Shown piece after piece: positions 25,119-33,671 of a stretch of 64,000 nt of DNA (the stretch's first letter is position 1; the number at the start of each line of letters is the position of its first letter). A program made the position numbers and the translations under genes. Where the stretch lies: the NCBI RefSeq assembly GCF_023078375.1, contig NZ_CP095554.1:992001-1056000 (forward strand), given 5' to 3'. The DNA is from Roseomonas gilardii subsp. gilardii. Lineage in GTDB: Bacteria > Pseudomonadota > Alphaproteobacteria > Acetobacterales > Acetobacteraceae. A model generated the notes under the pieces. The model was given only the letters and a program-made list of their open reading frames with translations, searched no databases and was not told the origin of the DNA.

Positions 25119-25648
25119 CACCGATTCTCCCCGTCCGGCACGAAGTCGAGCTGCATCATGTCCCAGTCGAAGTAGCGGCCGCCGACCTTCAGCGCGCGGC
25201 GCTGCACGCCGAAGGACACGAAGCCGAGCCCACGGTACAGCGCGGCGGCCGCGTCATTGCCGCAGGTGACGGTGAGATGCAGCAGCTCCACATGCTCCTG
25301 CGCATGCGCGATCAGCCGCTGCATCAGCGCATGCGCGACACCCTGGCCACGCAGCGCGGGCGCCACATAGACGCCCCAGACCATGCCCCGGTGCCGCGCC
25401 TTGGCGCCCTTGTCCACCAGGAAGCCCGCCATGCCGCCCAGCGCGCCGTCACGGAAGGCGCCAAGCACGAGGTCCGGCGGAAGCGCCCCGGCCAGTTGCG
25501 CGGCGAAGGCCGCCTCATCGCGCAGCCCGGCCTCCTCATGGCTCATGCCGAAGGATTCCGGATGGTCGCGCAGCGCCTTCAGCCTCAGCCGCCGGAACGC
25601 CGCGCCATCCGCCCCGTCGAGCGGGCGGATCGCGATGCCGGTGCTCAC
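25118..25648 (-). CDS. GNAT family N-acetyltransferase
   Basis: This 176-residue acetyl-CoA-dependent acetyltransferase has the GNAT core, including the acetyl-CoA loop VYVAPALRGQGVAHALMQRL (about residues 90-110) and the late motif NDAAAALYRGLGFVSFG. It starts with GTG, overlapping the stop of the binding-protein gene (GTGA), and its own stop overlaps the CocE gene. The three genes are therefore one tightly coupled unit. The acceptor is unknown; an amine product of the peptide or amide hydrolase is possible. Confidence 0.85.
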   Translation of the reverse strand: MSTGIAIRPLDGADGAAFRRLRLKALRDHPESFGMSHEEAGLRDEAAFAAQLAGALPPDLVLGAFRDGALGGMAGFLVDKGAKARHRGMVWGVYVAPALRGQGVAHALMQRLIAHAQEHVELLHLTVTCGNDAAAALYRGLGFVSFGVQRRALKVGGRYFDWDMMQLDFVPDGENR

Positions 25649-27267
25649 GGTTTCGGCCGCAGGTGCTGGGCCAGGGTGTTCTCCTCCAGCCCGCCCTCAT
25701 AGGTCAGGTTCGCGCGATGCGCCCAGACATTGTTGGGCACATGCAGCGGCAGGATCGCCGCATCCTGCTGGAAGGCGACCTCCTGCGCCTGCCGCAGCAG
25801 CGCGCCGCGGCGTTCCGTGTCGGGGACGGTGCGCGCCTGGTCGATCAGCGCATCGAAAGCCGGGTTGCTGTAGCGCCCGCGGTTCAGCCCGCCATAGCCC
25901 CTGCCGTCATAGCTGTGCAGGACCTGCGACAGGCCGAGCCAGCTATCCCCCGTGGTATGGCCGAAGCCGATCAGGAAGGCGCTGAACTCCCGCTTGCCGG
26001 CGCGGGTGAAGAAGACGTTGGAGGGCATCACCTCCACCCGCGCGTCGATGCCGATGCGGTTCCAGAACTGCGCGACTGCCTGGGCAGTCTTGTCGTCCTC
26101 GACATAGCGGTTGTTGGGCGAATGCAGGGTGAGGCGGAAACCGTCCGGATAGCCCGCCTCGGCCAGCAGGTGCTTCGCCGCCGCGGCATCGTAGGCGGGG
26201 GCGGCGAGCTGCGGGTCGTAGCCGACCTGCCCCTCCACGGCGAGCTGCCCGGCGGGCCGTCCGCTGCCCTGGAGCACACGGTCCACGATCAGTGCCCGGT
26301 TGATGGCGAGGGACAGCGCCTGCCGCACCCGCGCATCGCGCAGCGGATTCTTCGGCAGCGGCCTGCCCTCCTTGTCCGTGGCGAAGGGTGTCGTCTCCCC
26401 GCCCTGGTCCAGCGCCAGATAGATCAGCCGTGCCGAGGGGGAGGCGGTGAGGCCGATCTTCCCGTCCCCGCGCAGCCGCGCGACGTCGCCGGGCGGCACG
26501 TTGTCGATCAGGTCCACATCCCCGGACAGCAGTGCCGCCATGCGCGCGGCGTCGCTGGCAATGGGGCGGATGGTGACACGGCGGAAGGCAGGCTTCTCGC
26601 CCCAGTAGCGGTCGTTGCGCTCCAGCACGAGTTGCGAGCCGGGCTGCCAGCTCACGAAGCGCCAGGGGCCGGAGCCGATGGCGGCTCGGCCGCTGTTGAA
26701 GTCGGCGGTGCTCGCCTCCTTCGCGACCCGGGCCGGGATGACATAGGCGGTCATGGCGTTCAGCACCACGGCCGGGTCCGCGCCGCGCGAATGCAGTCGG
26801 ATGGTGCGCTCGTCCACCACCTCCATGCTGGTCACGGCGGCCTGCATGCGGATGAAGGGCGCCGGGCTGTTCGGCACCTTCGGCATGCGCTCCAGCGAGG
26901 CACGCACATCCTCCGCCGTCACAGGCGCGCCGTCCTGGAACACCGCGCCGTCGCGGATGCGGAACTCCCAGACATCCGGCTGCGGATTGGTCACGGTGGC
27001 GAGCCCCGGCACCGGCCGCATGTTGCTGTCGGAGCCGATCAGCGGGTCGAAGATATGCTGCGCGATGGCCTGGTTGGCGCCGACCAGGGCGAAATGCGGG
27101 TCGAGCGAGGAGGTCTCGGTCTGCAGAGCGATCCGCGCCTCGTCCGCCGACCGGGCCCGGGCGGGCGTCGTCACAGCGGGTACGCCCATGGCCGGCAGGC
27201 CCAGCGCCGCCAGGAGGGCCAGGAGGGGGCCGCGGCGCGGAATGCGGGGCGGCTGGGGTGGGATCAT
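25645..27267 (-). CDS. ABC transporter substrate-binding protein, family 5 (peptide/nickel type)
   Basis: This 540-residue periplasmic binding protein has a signal peptide with a hydrophobic core at about residues 15-32 and the family-5 motifs: SLDPHFALVGANQAIAQHIF, YVIPARVAKE, and a C-terminal TVPDTERRGALLRQAQEVAF. ATG 27267 follows GGGAGAG; the open frame continues upstream without a site. Such proteins deliver di- or oligopeptides or related compounds to Dpp/Opp-type permeases. No permease or ATPase genes are adjacent, so it either uses a transporter elsewhere or works as a scavenging receptor. It is translationally coupled to GNAT and CocE genes. Confidence 0.88.
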   Translation of the reverse strand: MIPPQPPRIPRRGPLLALLAALGLPAMGVPAVTTPARARSADEARIALQTETSSLDPHFALVGANQAIAQHIFDPLIGSDSNMRPVPGLATVTNPQPDVWEFRIRDGAVFQDGAPVTAEDVRASLERMPKVPNSPAPFIRMQAAVTSMEVVDERTIRLHSRGADPAVVLNAMTAYVIPARVAKEASTADFNSGRAAIGSGPWRFVSWQPGSQLVLERNDRYWGEKPAFRRVTIRPIASDAARMAALLSGDVDLIDNVPPGDVARLRGDGKIGLTASPSARLIYLALDQGGETTPFATDKEGRPLPKNPLRDARVRQALSLAINRALIVDRVLQGSGRPAGQLAVEGQVGYDPQLAAPAYDAAAAKHLLAEAGYPDGFRLTLHSPNNRYVEDDKTAQAVAQFWNRIGIDARVEVMPSNVFFTRAGKREFSAFLIGFGHTTGDSWLGLSQVLHSYDGRGYGGLNRGRYSNPAFDALIDQARTVPDTERRGALLRQAQEVAFQQDAAILPLHVPNNVWAHRANLTYEGGLEENTLAQHLRPKP

Positions 27268-27393
27268 GGGCGTCGCTCTCCCTTTGGCTCCGGCCATGCC
27301 GGCCGGGAGCGGGGCTCCGGGGCGGCGGGAGCGTGAATCGGGCACGGAGGATGCGCCGATGCGGCGTGCCGGCATAGGGCGGCCGCGCACCCG

Positions 27394-28851
27394 TCAGTGC
27401 GGCGCGCCGAGCCCCTGTCCGATCCGCTCCAGCATCTCGTCGAAGAAGGGGTTGGAGGACATGCGGATCAGCGCATCGAGGCTGACCGCCAGCACGCCGC
27501 GCTCGCCCTTCGGCGCGATCGTGCCGAAATGCACCCCGAAATCCTCGTCGGCCGGGTCGGGAAACTGTCCGTAGAGCGAATCGCTTTGCGGGAAGGGCAG
27601 GGCGACGTGGGAAAGGGAATAGACATCGCGCGGATAGGTGTCGCGCAGCGGCACCACCCGCATCTCCATGCTTCCAGGCTCGGTCACCCGCGCCACCATG
27701 GCCTCCTGCCCCGGCGCGGCATTGGTGACGACCACGGTGCGGTAGCGGCGTGGCCCCGGCGGCAGCATCCGCTCCAGCGCCGTTTCCGAACTCGGGCTGA
27801 GCAGGATGCCCAGCTTGCTGTTGCGGTTGAGATCGAACAGCACGAGCTCGCTGCCATTGGCCGGCAGCAGGGCATAGAGCGCATCCAGCACAGCGGGCGT
27901 GCTGACCGTGGTGTCGAGCACCGACTGGAAGGTCAGCACCGGCGGCAGCCCGGCGAGCCGGCCCTCGCGCGCGCGCTGGCTGACCTGTTCCTGCAAGGCC
28001 CGGGTCAGCCGCCAGGACTGGCGCGCGCCGTTGACCGGAAAGGAGTTGTACTTGAACGGGTTGAACTCCGGCACGATGCCGAGCCAGCTCGCCTTGGCGA
28101 AGCGCGGCAGCAGGGCCGGCAATCCCGCCAGCCCGGCGAAACGGGCGAATTCGGTGATGCCCACCATGGGCGAGATCAGCACCACCCGCTCCGGCCGCGC
28201 CAGCCTGGGATCGTCCAGCGCCTCCATGGCGTATTTCATCGCCAGCGCGCCGCCGTTGGAGAAGCCCACGATCTCGAGCGGCCCCTGCGGGACGCGCCGC
28301 CGGGCCTCCCGCACCGCGAGGCGTGTGGCCGCCATCCAGTCCTCCCAGGTCACGTCGCTCAGCGCCGCCGGCACGGTGCCATGCCCCGGCAGGCGGATGC
28401 CGATGGCGACATAGCCGCGGTCACGGTAGAAGCGGCCGACATGGCGCAGGCTGTAGGGGGCGTCGGTCAGCCCGTGCAGCAACACCACCGCGCCGCGCGG
28501 CGGGCCGTCGGGCTCCAGCACGAAGGAGCGGTTCCAGTCCTGCCGGAAGCGCGGCGGATAGACGGGGCTGCCCTCAAAATAGCGGTTGAGCGGCGTGCGC
28601 TCCTCCGGCGTCAGCTTCTGCGTCACCTCCCGCCGCACGGAGTCGAAGACGCGCTGCTCCGCCGCCAGATAACCCGCCCAGTCGGTCTTCCCGATCTCCT
28701 CGGCCCGCATTTCGCTGGGAACATAGAGGTGCCAGGTCCGCAGCGGCGGGCCGCTCTGGACCTGCCAGGCGCGCAGCACGAAGACCGCCAGAAGGGCTCC
28801 GAGGACAAAATACAGGCCCCTGCGGAGAAACCTGATCGGAAATGCCGGCAC
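27394..28851 (-). CDS. Membrane-anchored alpha/beta hydrolase (carboxylesterase/lipase)
   Basis: This 485-residue protein has one N-terminal membrane segment (about residues 8-28), which would anchor the catalytic domain at the periplasmic side. The hydrolase part has the oxyanion motif VVLLHGLTDAPYS (about residue 145 on), a nucleophile serine in the GFSNGGA elbow and a late His in the SHVALPF region. It starts with GTG. It faces the AI-2E transporter gene divergently and is separated by 126 bases from the peptide-binding gene downstream. Family is clear, substrate unknown; lipid or surface-ester hydrolysis is possible. Confidence 0.8.
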   Translation of the reverse strand: MPAFPIRFLRRGLYFVLGALLAVFVLRAWQVQSGPPLRTWHLYVPSEMRAEEIGKTDWAGYLAAEQRVFDSVRREVTQKLTPEERTPLNRYFEGSPVYPPRFRQDWNRSFVLEPDGPPRGAVVLLHGLTDAPYSLRHVGRFYRDRGYVAIGIRLPGHGTVPAALSDVTWEDWMAATRLAVREARRRVPQGPLEIVGFSNGGALAMKYAMEALDDPRLARPERVVLISPMVGITEFARFAGLAGLPALLPRFAKASWLGIVPEFNPFKYNSFPVNGARQSWRLTRALQEQVSQRAREGRLAGLPPVLTFQSVLDTTVSTPAVLDALYALLPANGSELVLFDLNRNSKLGILLSPSSETALERMLPPGPRRYRTVVVTNAAPGQEAMVARVTEPGSMEMRVVPLRDTYPRDVYSLSHVALPFPQSDSLYGQFPDPADEDFGVHFGTIAPKGERGVLAVSLDALIRMSSNPFFDEMLERIGQGLGAPH

Positions 28852-29023
28852 CGGTGCGCCTCCATCCTTCGGGGCGCCGCAAATCAGCCAACCCGAATCG
28901 GCACGCTGTCGGCCCTCAGCGTCTATGCTGCAACCCGGCGGTGCCGCCGGGCAAGCATGCCGGGGCGTATTGACAACCGGTCCGGCCCATTCCCAATGGC
29001 CGGGTCACAGGAGAGAAATCCGC

Positions 29024-30082
29024 ATGGGGACCGAGCCGGGCCTCCTATCGCATGCCGCACGCGAACCGGTGCTCCGCCTGACGACGGGCCTTTGCGCGGC
29101 GGTCCTCGTCTTCGCCTCGCTCCGCGAGGCCGCCTCGGTCTTCGTGCCCGCGACCTTCGCGCTCTTCATCATCGCCGTGGTCTGGCCTTTGCAGAGCCTG
29201 CTGCAGCGCCGCCTGCCGAAGGTGCTGGCCCTGGTGATCACGCTGATCGTGGCGCTGGTCGCGGTGATGCTGCTCGCCCTGCTGGTGGCCTGGGGCTTCT
29301 CGCGGATCGCGCAATGGGTCATCGCCAACGCGACGCGCTTCCAGGACCTCTACCTCCGCCAGGCGGAATGGCTGGAGGGGCACGGCCTCCCCGTGGCCGG
29401 GCTGGTGGCGGAGAATTTCGACATGCGCTGGGTCGTCTGGCTGGCCCAGGCCGCCACCGGGCAACTCCAGGGCTTCATGAGCTTCGTCACCGTCACGCTG
29501 GTCTTCACCATCCTGGGCATGCTGGAGGTGGACATCCTGCACCGGAAGCTCTCCGCCATGGGCCGGCACGGGGAGGGGCGCCGCCTGCTCGATGCCTGCA
29601 TGCGGGTGGCCTCGAAGCTGCAGACCTACATGCTGGTGCGCACGGTGATGAGCGCGCTGACCGGCGTGACCATCTGGGCCTTCGCCCTGCTCGCCGGGCT
29701 GGACCTGCCGGTGGAATGGGGCCTCATCGCCTTCGCGCTGAACTACATCCCCTTCCTCGGCCCGCTGGTGGCGACGGTCTTCCCGACCTTCTTCGCCGCC
29801 CTGCAGTTCGGCTCCTGGGAAATGCCGCTGACCGTCTTCCTGGGGCTGAACACCATCCAGTTCCTGTCCGGCAGCTATATCGAGCCCCGCCTGGCCGGAA
29901 AGGCGGTCTCCGTCTCGCCCTTCATCGTGCTGTTCGCCGTCTTCTTCTGGTCCTTCCTCTGGGGCATCGCCGGCGCCTTCATCGGGATTCCCGTCACCAT
30001 CGCGGCTCTGGTCCTCTGCGCCGCCTATGACAGATCGCGCTGGATCGCGGATCTGCTCTCCGGCCGTGACACGGCCGGCTGA
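29024..30082 (+). CDS. AI-2E family transporter
   Basis: This 352-residue integral membrane protein of the TqsA/PerM (AI-2E) family has about seven or eight hydrophobic segments. The family features TLVFTILGMLEVDIL and, near the C-terminus, ALNYIPFLGPLVATVFP followed by SGSYIEPRLAGKAVSVSP are visible. ATG 29024 follows AGGAGAG; the longer frame upstream lacks hydrophobic sequence. Members export small molecules or protons; quorum-signal export is shown only for some, so the name is not a function. The following hydrolase starts 15 bases downstream. Confidence 0.88.
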   Translation: MGTEPGLLSHAAREPVLRLTTGLCAAVLVFASLREAASVFVPATFALFIIAVVWPLQSLLQRRLPKVLALVITLIVALVAVMLLALLVAWGFSRIAQWVIANATRFQDLYLRQAEWLEGHGLPVAGLVAENFDMRWVVWLAQAATGQLQGFMSFVTVTLVFTILGMLEVDILHRKLSAMGRHGEGRRLLDACMRVASKLQTYMLVRTVMSALTGVTIWAFALLAGLDLPVEWGLIAFALNYIPFLGPLVATVFPTFFAALQFGSWEMPLTVFLGLNTIQFLSGSYIEPRLAGKAVSVSPFIVLFAVFFWSFLWGIAGAFIGIPVTIAALVLCAAYDRSRWIADLLSGRDTAG

Positions 30083-30096
30083 AACGGCCGCCGACC

Positions 30097-30804
30097 ATGC
30101 CCGCCTCGCAGGAAGCCAGCCCCGCCGCCCCGGAGCGGGTCCTGCTGCTGCATGGCATCGCCCGGCGCGCCTCCTCCATGTCCGTGATGGAACAGGCGCT
30201 GCGCGCCGCTGGCTACGAGACGCTGAACATCGACTACGAGGCGCGCCGCAAGCCGCTGGAGGCCTTGGCGGAGGACCTGCATGACGAGGCCGGGGCGTTC
30301 CTGCAACGCGACGGCGGCCGGGTGCATGTCGTGGCCCATTCCATGGGCGGGCTGCTGGCGCGGGCCTATATCACCCGCCACCGCCCTCCGGCGCTGGGCC
30401 GGGTGGTGATGCTGGGCACGCCCAATGCGGGCAGCGAACTGGCCGACCTGCTCTGCGGGCAGGCTCTCTACCGCCCCCTCTATCACCGCGTCTTCGGCCC
30501 CGCCGGGGCCCAGCTCGTGACCACGCCGGATGCGGCGCTCGCGACCCTGCTCGGCCCGGTGGATTACGAGCTGGGCGTCATTGCCGGCGACCGCGCGCTG
30601 AACCTCCTGGCCGCCTGGCTCGTCCTGCCCGGGCCGAATGACGGCAGCGTCTGCGTCGCCCGCACCCGGGTGGAGGGGATGGCCGACCATATCGTGCTGC
30701 ACGTCACCCACACGCTGATGATGCGCCACCCGGAGGTGATCCGGCAGAGCCTCCATTTCCTGCGCCACGGCCGGTTCGACCATGGGATAACGACCGAGGG
30801 CTGA
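30097..30804 (+). CDS. Small alpha/beta hydrolase (lipase-like)
   Basis: This 235-residue serine hydrolase has all three catalytic elements: nucleophile in VVAHSMGGLLARAY (serine near residue 82), Asp in LPGPNDGSVC and His in VTHTLMMR. The motifs resemble those of triacylglycerol lipases and of the alpha/beta hydrolases with a PGAP1-like core. No signal peptide is present. It is 15 bases downstream of the AI-2E transporter gene and probably cotranscribed. It faces the mnh operon convergently. Confidence 0.82.
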   Translation: MPASQEASPAAPERVLLLHGIARRASSMSVMEQALRAAGYETLNIDYEARRKPLEALAEDLHDEAGAFLQRDGGRVHVVAHSMGGLLARAYITRHRPPALGRVVMLGTPNAGSELADLLCGQALYRPLYHRVFGPAGAQLVTTPDAALATLLGPVDYELGVIAGDRALNLLAAWLVLPGPNDGSVCVARTRVEGMADHIVLHVTHTLMMRHPEVIRQSLHFLRHGRFDHGITTEG

Positions 30805-30823
30805 CGCCCCCCGGCAACCCGGA

Positions 30824-31174
30824 TCAGCCGCGCAGCCGCTCCTCCAGCGGCGCCTTCTGCCGCTCCACCACCTCCGCCAGCGGGTCCTCGCCCTTCAGCC
30901 CGCGCAGCGTCGCGCCGGACATGTAGGCGGCCCGGCCGAGAAGCTGTGCCGCCACCGGCAGGGTGAGCAGCAGAAAGAGGATCGTCAGCACCCCGGTCGG
31001 CAGCTTCACGGCATCCCCTGCCAGCAGCGCGCCGACCAGCACCAGCGTGGTGCCCAGCGTGCCGGCCTTGGTCCCCGCATGCATGCGTTGGAAGGCATCC
31101 GGCAGCCGCACCACGCCGATGGCGGCGATGCAGAGGAAGGCGGTGCCCAGGATCATCAGGAGGGCGGCGATCAT
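30824..31174 (-). CDS. mnhG: Mrp/Mnh cation-proton antiporter subunit G
   Basis: This 116-residue protein has three hydrophobic segments and the MnhG signature VVRLPDAFQRMHAGTKAGTLG. It is the last gene of a six-gene antiporter operon and overlaps mnhF by four bases. The MrpA-G complex exchanges Na+ (or K+) for protons across the inner membrane and supports pH and salt tolerance; G is a small subunit required for assembly. Confidence 0.92.
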   Translation of the reverse strand: MIAALLMILGTAFLCIAAIGVVRLPDAFQRMHAGTKAGTLGTTLVLVGALLAGDAVKLPTGVLTILFLLLTLPVAAQLLGRAAYMSGATLRGLKGEDPLAEVVERQKAPLEERLRG

Positions 31175-31452
31175 CGTTGGCTTCCCTTGCGTTCCAGGAA
31201 GGCGGCGAAGGCGCAGGTGGCGACGAAGTTCACCAGCGCGATCACCAGCCCGACATCGAGGAAGGCGCTGCGCCCCGTCGCCAGCGCCGTCATGGCGGCG
31301 AAGGCCACCGCGACGGCGGTGAGCATGTCCAGCGCCACGAAACGGTCGGCGAAGCCCGGCCCCGCGATCATGCGATAGGCGGCGAGGCCCAGCGGCAGCA
31401 CCAGGACGAAGGCCAGCAGCCCGGCCAGGGTCTCGATCCCTTCCATGCTCAT
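31171..31452 (-). CDS. mnhF: Mrp/Mnh cation-proton antiporter subunit F
   Basis: This 93-residue protein has three membrane segments and the MnhF features RMIAGPGFADRFVALDMLTA and FLDVGLVIALVNFVATCAFA. Its ATG overlaps the stop of mnhE and its stop overlaps the start of mnhG, each by four bases, so the operon is translationally coupled here. Confidence 0.92.
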   Translation of the reverse strand: MSMEGIETLAGLLAFVLVLPLGLAAYRMIAGPGFADRFVALDMLTAVAVAFAAMTALATGRSAFLDVGLVIALVNFVATCAFAAFLERKGSQR

Positions 31453-31799
31453 CGGCCTCCTTCCAGCATCAGGATCCAGCGCTCGTAGAGGCGCTTGAAC
31501 TGCGCGATCACCTCCTCATCCGTCCGCGCGTCCAGCACATGCACGTAGAAGCGGCGCAGGTCGTCCGAGACGTGCAGGCAGGTGGAGCCCGGCGTCAGCG
31601 AGACGCAATAGGCGAAGAGCGCCACGCCCCAGCGCGTGCGCGCCTCCACCGGCACCACCACGATGGCCGGCAGCGGCTGCGCATAGGGCGACAGCACGAT
31701 GCGCGCCACGGACAGGGAGGAGGCCACCAGGTCCCACAGGAAGGTGACGATCAGGCAGAGCAGCGCCCAAAGGCGCAAGGGAAGGCGCAGCAGGCTCAT
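31449..31799 (-). CDS. mnhE: Mrp/Mnh cation-proton antiporter subunit E
   Basis: This 116-residue subunit has an N-terminal pair of hydrophobic segments and a soluble C-terminal part with the family pattern VSLTPGSTCLHVSDD and a later FYVHVLDA. The ATG at 31799 overlaps the stop of mnhD. Length is short but normal for MnhE in proteobacteria, where it often lacks one N-terminal helix. Confidence 0.9.
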   Translation of the reverse strand: MSLLRLPLRLWALLCLIVTFLWDLVASSLSVARIVLSPYAQPLPAIVVVPVEARTRWGVALFAYCVSLTPGSTCLHVSDDLRRFYVHVLDARTDEEVIAQFKRLYERWILMLEGGR

Positions 31800-33301
31800 G
31801 CTCCGCCTCCCGCCGGCAATGCCCCGGGCAACATCCCTTGGGCCGCCTCCCGCGCGAAGGCGCCGAGCGGCTCTACCCCGATCCCCATGGCGAGGATCAG
31901 GAAGGCCAGGATGCCCAGGGCCGCCAGCATGGCGGGCGGTACGCGGCGCGGCGCGCGGCCGCTGCCCGGCGCCTTCCAGAAGGCCTCCACCCAGATCTGG
32001 CTCATGGAATAGACGGTGACGAAGCCGGTCGCGAGCAGGACCAGCGCCAGCGCGCCGCCACCCGACAGGAAGCCCGCCTGCACCAGCACGAACTTGCCCC
32101 AGAAGCCGGAGAAGGGCGGGATGCCGGACAGCGACAGGGCCGGGACGGCGAAATACACCGCCAGCATCGGCTGCCGCTTCATCAGCCCGCCGCAACGGTT
32201 CAGGTCGGTGCTGCCATTGGCGCGGGCGATGGCCCCGGCGGCGAGGAACAGGCTCGTCGTCACCAGGATGGAGTGCAGCATGTAGAGGATAGCGGCGGCC
32301 AGACCCGCCAGGCTGGCCAGCGCCAGCCCCATCATCATCGTGCCGATCGAGGCGATGATCTGGAAGGCGAGGATCCGCCGCGTGTCCTCCTGCGCCATGG
32401 CCCCCAGCACGCCCAGCACCATGGTCACCGCCGCCAGCAGGCCCAGCATGGGCGCGAGGCCCGGGATGACCGGCGCCGTGCCCAGGCCGAAGACCAGCAC
32501 CAGCACACGCAGGCAGGCATAGAAGCCGACCTTGGTCAGCAGCCCCGCCATCCCCGCCAGCACCGTCATCGGCGCGGTGGGATAGGCCGCAGGCAGCCAG
32601 GAGAAGAAGGGGAACAGCCCCGCCTTCAGCCCGAAGCCCGACAGCAGCAGGAAGGCCGAGGCCACCAGCGCCAGGCTCGGCGCCCGCCCGCTCAGGGCGC
32701 GGGACAGGTCGGCCATGTTCAGCGTCCCCGCCTCGCCGAACAGCAGGGCGATGCCGAGCAGCATGAAGCCCGCGCCGAGCATGCTCAGCGCGGCATAGCG
32801 GATCGCCCCGTCGATCTGCGCCCGCCGCCGGTCGAGCACGGTGAGGCCCAGCGCCGTCACCAGCATCAGCTCGAACCAGACATAGAGGTTGAAGATGTCG
32901 CCGGTCAGGAAGGCGCCGTTCACCGCCGCCAGCATGGCCAGGAACAGCGCATCGAACCCGGCTGCGCGCCGGCGCGGCCCGATATCCGCCCGCGCATAGA
33001 TGGCCACCACCAGCCCGACGATGCCCGTGAAGACGGACAGCATCGCCCCCAGCCGGTCGGCCACGAAGCTGACCCCGAAGGGGCGCGGCCAGCCGCCGAA
33101 GACGAGCGTCAGCGGCCCGTTCTGCGACACTTCGGCCAGCAGGCCGAGCGAGGCGGCGAGCATCAGCCCGATGGCGGCCTCCATCGTGGCGCGCTGCCAG
33201 TCCGGGCGGTGGCGCAGCACGGCGCAGAGCGCCGCGGCCAGCAGCGTGCCCACCACCGGCCAGAGGAGCAGGAGGCCCGGCAGCAGGGATTCAGCGCGCA
33301 T
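31796..33301 (-). CDS. mnhD: Mrp/Mnh cation-proton antiporter subunit D
   Basis: This 501-residue membrane protein is related to complex I subunits NuoM/NuoN. It has about 14 helices and conserved charged residues within helices (for example DIFNLYVWFELMLVTALGL and KAGLFPFFSWLPAAYPTAP). ATG 33301 is chosen because GGAGG lies six bases upstream; ATG 33307 would have no spacing. It overlaps mnhC by 11 bases. MrpA and MrpD are thought to carry the proton and cation paths of the antiporter. Confidence 0.92.
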   Translation of the reverse strand: MRAESLLPGLLLLWPVVGTLLAAALCAVLRHRPDWQRATMEAAIGLMLAASLGLLAEVSQNGPLTLVFGGWPRPFGVSFVADRLGAMLSVFTGIVGLVVAIYARADIGPRRRAAGFDALFLAMLAAVNGAFLTGDIFNLYVWFELMLVTALGLTVLDRRRAQIDGAIRYAALSMLGAGFMLLGIALLFGEAGTLNMADLSRALSGRAPSLALVASAFLLLSGFGLKAGLFPFFSWLPAAYPTAPMTVLAGMAGLLTKVGFYACLRVLVLVFGLGTAPVIPGLAPMLGLLAAVTMVLGVLGAMAQEDTRRILAFQIIASIGTMMMGLALASLAGLAAAILYMLHSILVTTSLFLAAGAIARANGSTDLNRCGGLMKRQPMLAVYFAVPALSLSGIPPFSGFWGKFVLVQAGFLSGGGALALVLLATGFVTVYSMSQIWVEAFWKAPGSGRAPRRVPPAMLAALGILAFLILAMGIGVEPLGAFAREAAQGMLPGALPAGGGA

Positions 33302-33671
33302 CGGCATCCTCCCCGTCCTCAGGGAAAGGCGGCTCGGCGGCGGTGATCCGGGCGGCGTTGATCGTGCCTTCCCCACGCCAGGCACGCAGCACCAGCGTCA
33401 TCAGCACCACGGTCAGGGCGAAGCCGATCACGATGGCCGTCAGCACCAGCGCCTGGGGCAGGGGATCGGCGGACAGCCTCAGCACCGCCTCACCATCGGG
33501 AATCAGCGGTGGCTGGTCCGAGCGCAGCCGCCCGGTCATGAACAGCACGAGGTTCACCGCGGTGGACAACAGCGCCAGTCCCAGCACCAGCCGCGCCAGG
33601 TTGCGCGACAGCGCCATGTAGAGGCCGCACCCGGCCAGCGCGGCGGCCACGAAGGCAGTCAGCAGGTTCAT
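33291..33671 (-). CDS. mnhC: Mrp/Mnh cation-proton antiporter subunit C
   Basis: This 126-residue subunit is homologous to NuoK. It has three membrane helices, GCGLYMALSRNLARLVLGLALLSTAVNLVLF at the start, and the NuoK-like PLPQALVLTAIVIGFALT segment. It overlaps mnhAB by four bases and mnhD by eleven. The cytoplasmic tail is acidic. Confidence 0.92.
   Translation of the reverse strand: MNLLTAFVAAALAGCGLYMALSRNLARLVLGLALLSTAVNLVLFMTGRLRSDQPPLIPDGEAVLRLSADPLPQALVLTAIVIGFALTVVLMTLVLRAWRGEGTINAARITAAEPPFPEDGEDADAR

Noticed and set aside
29024-30082. AI-2 quorum-sensing exporter function
   Set aside because: The protein is in the AI-2E family, but no luxS or lsr gene is near and many members export other substrates or protons.
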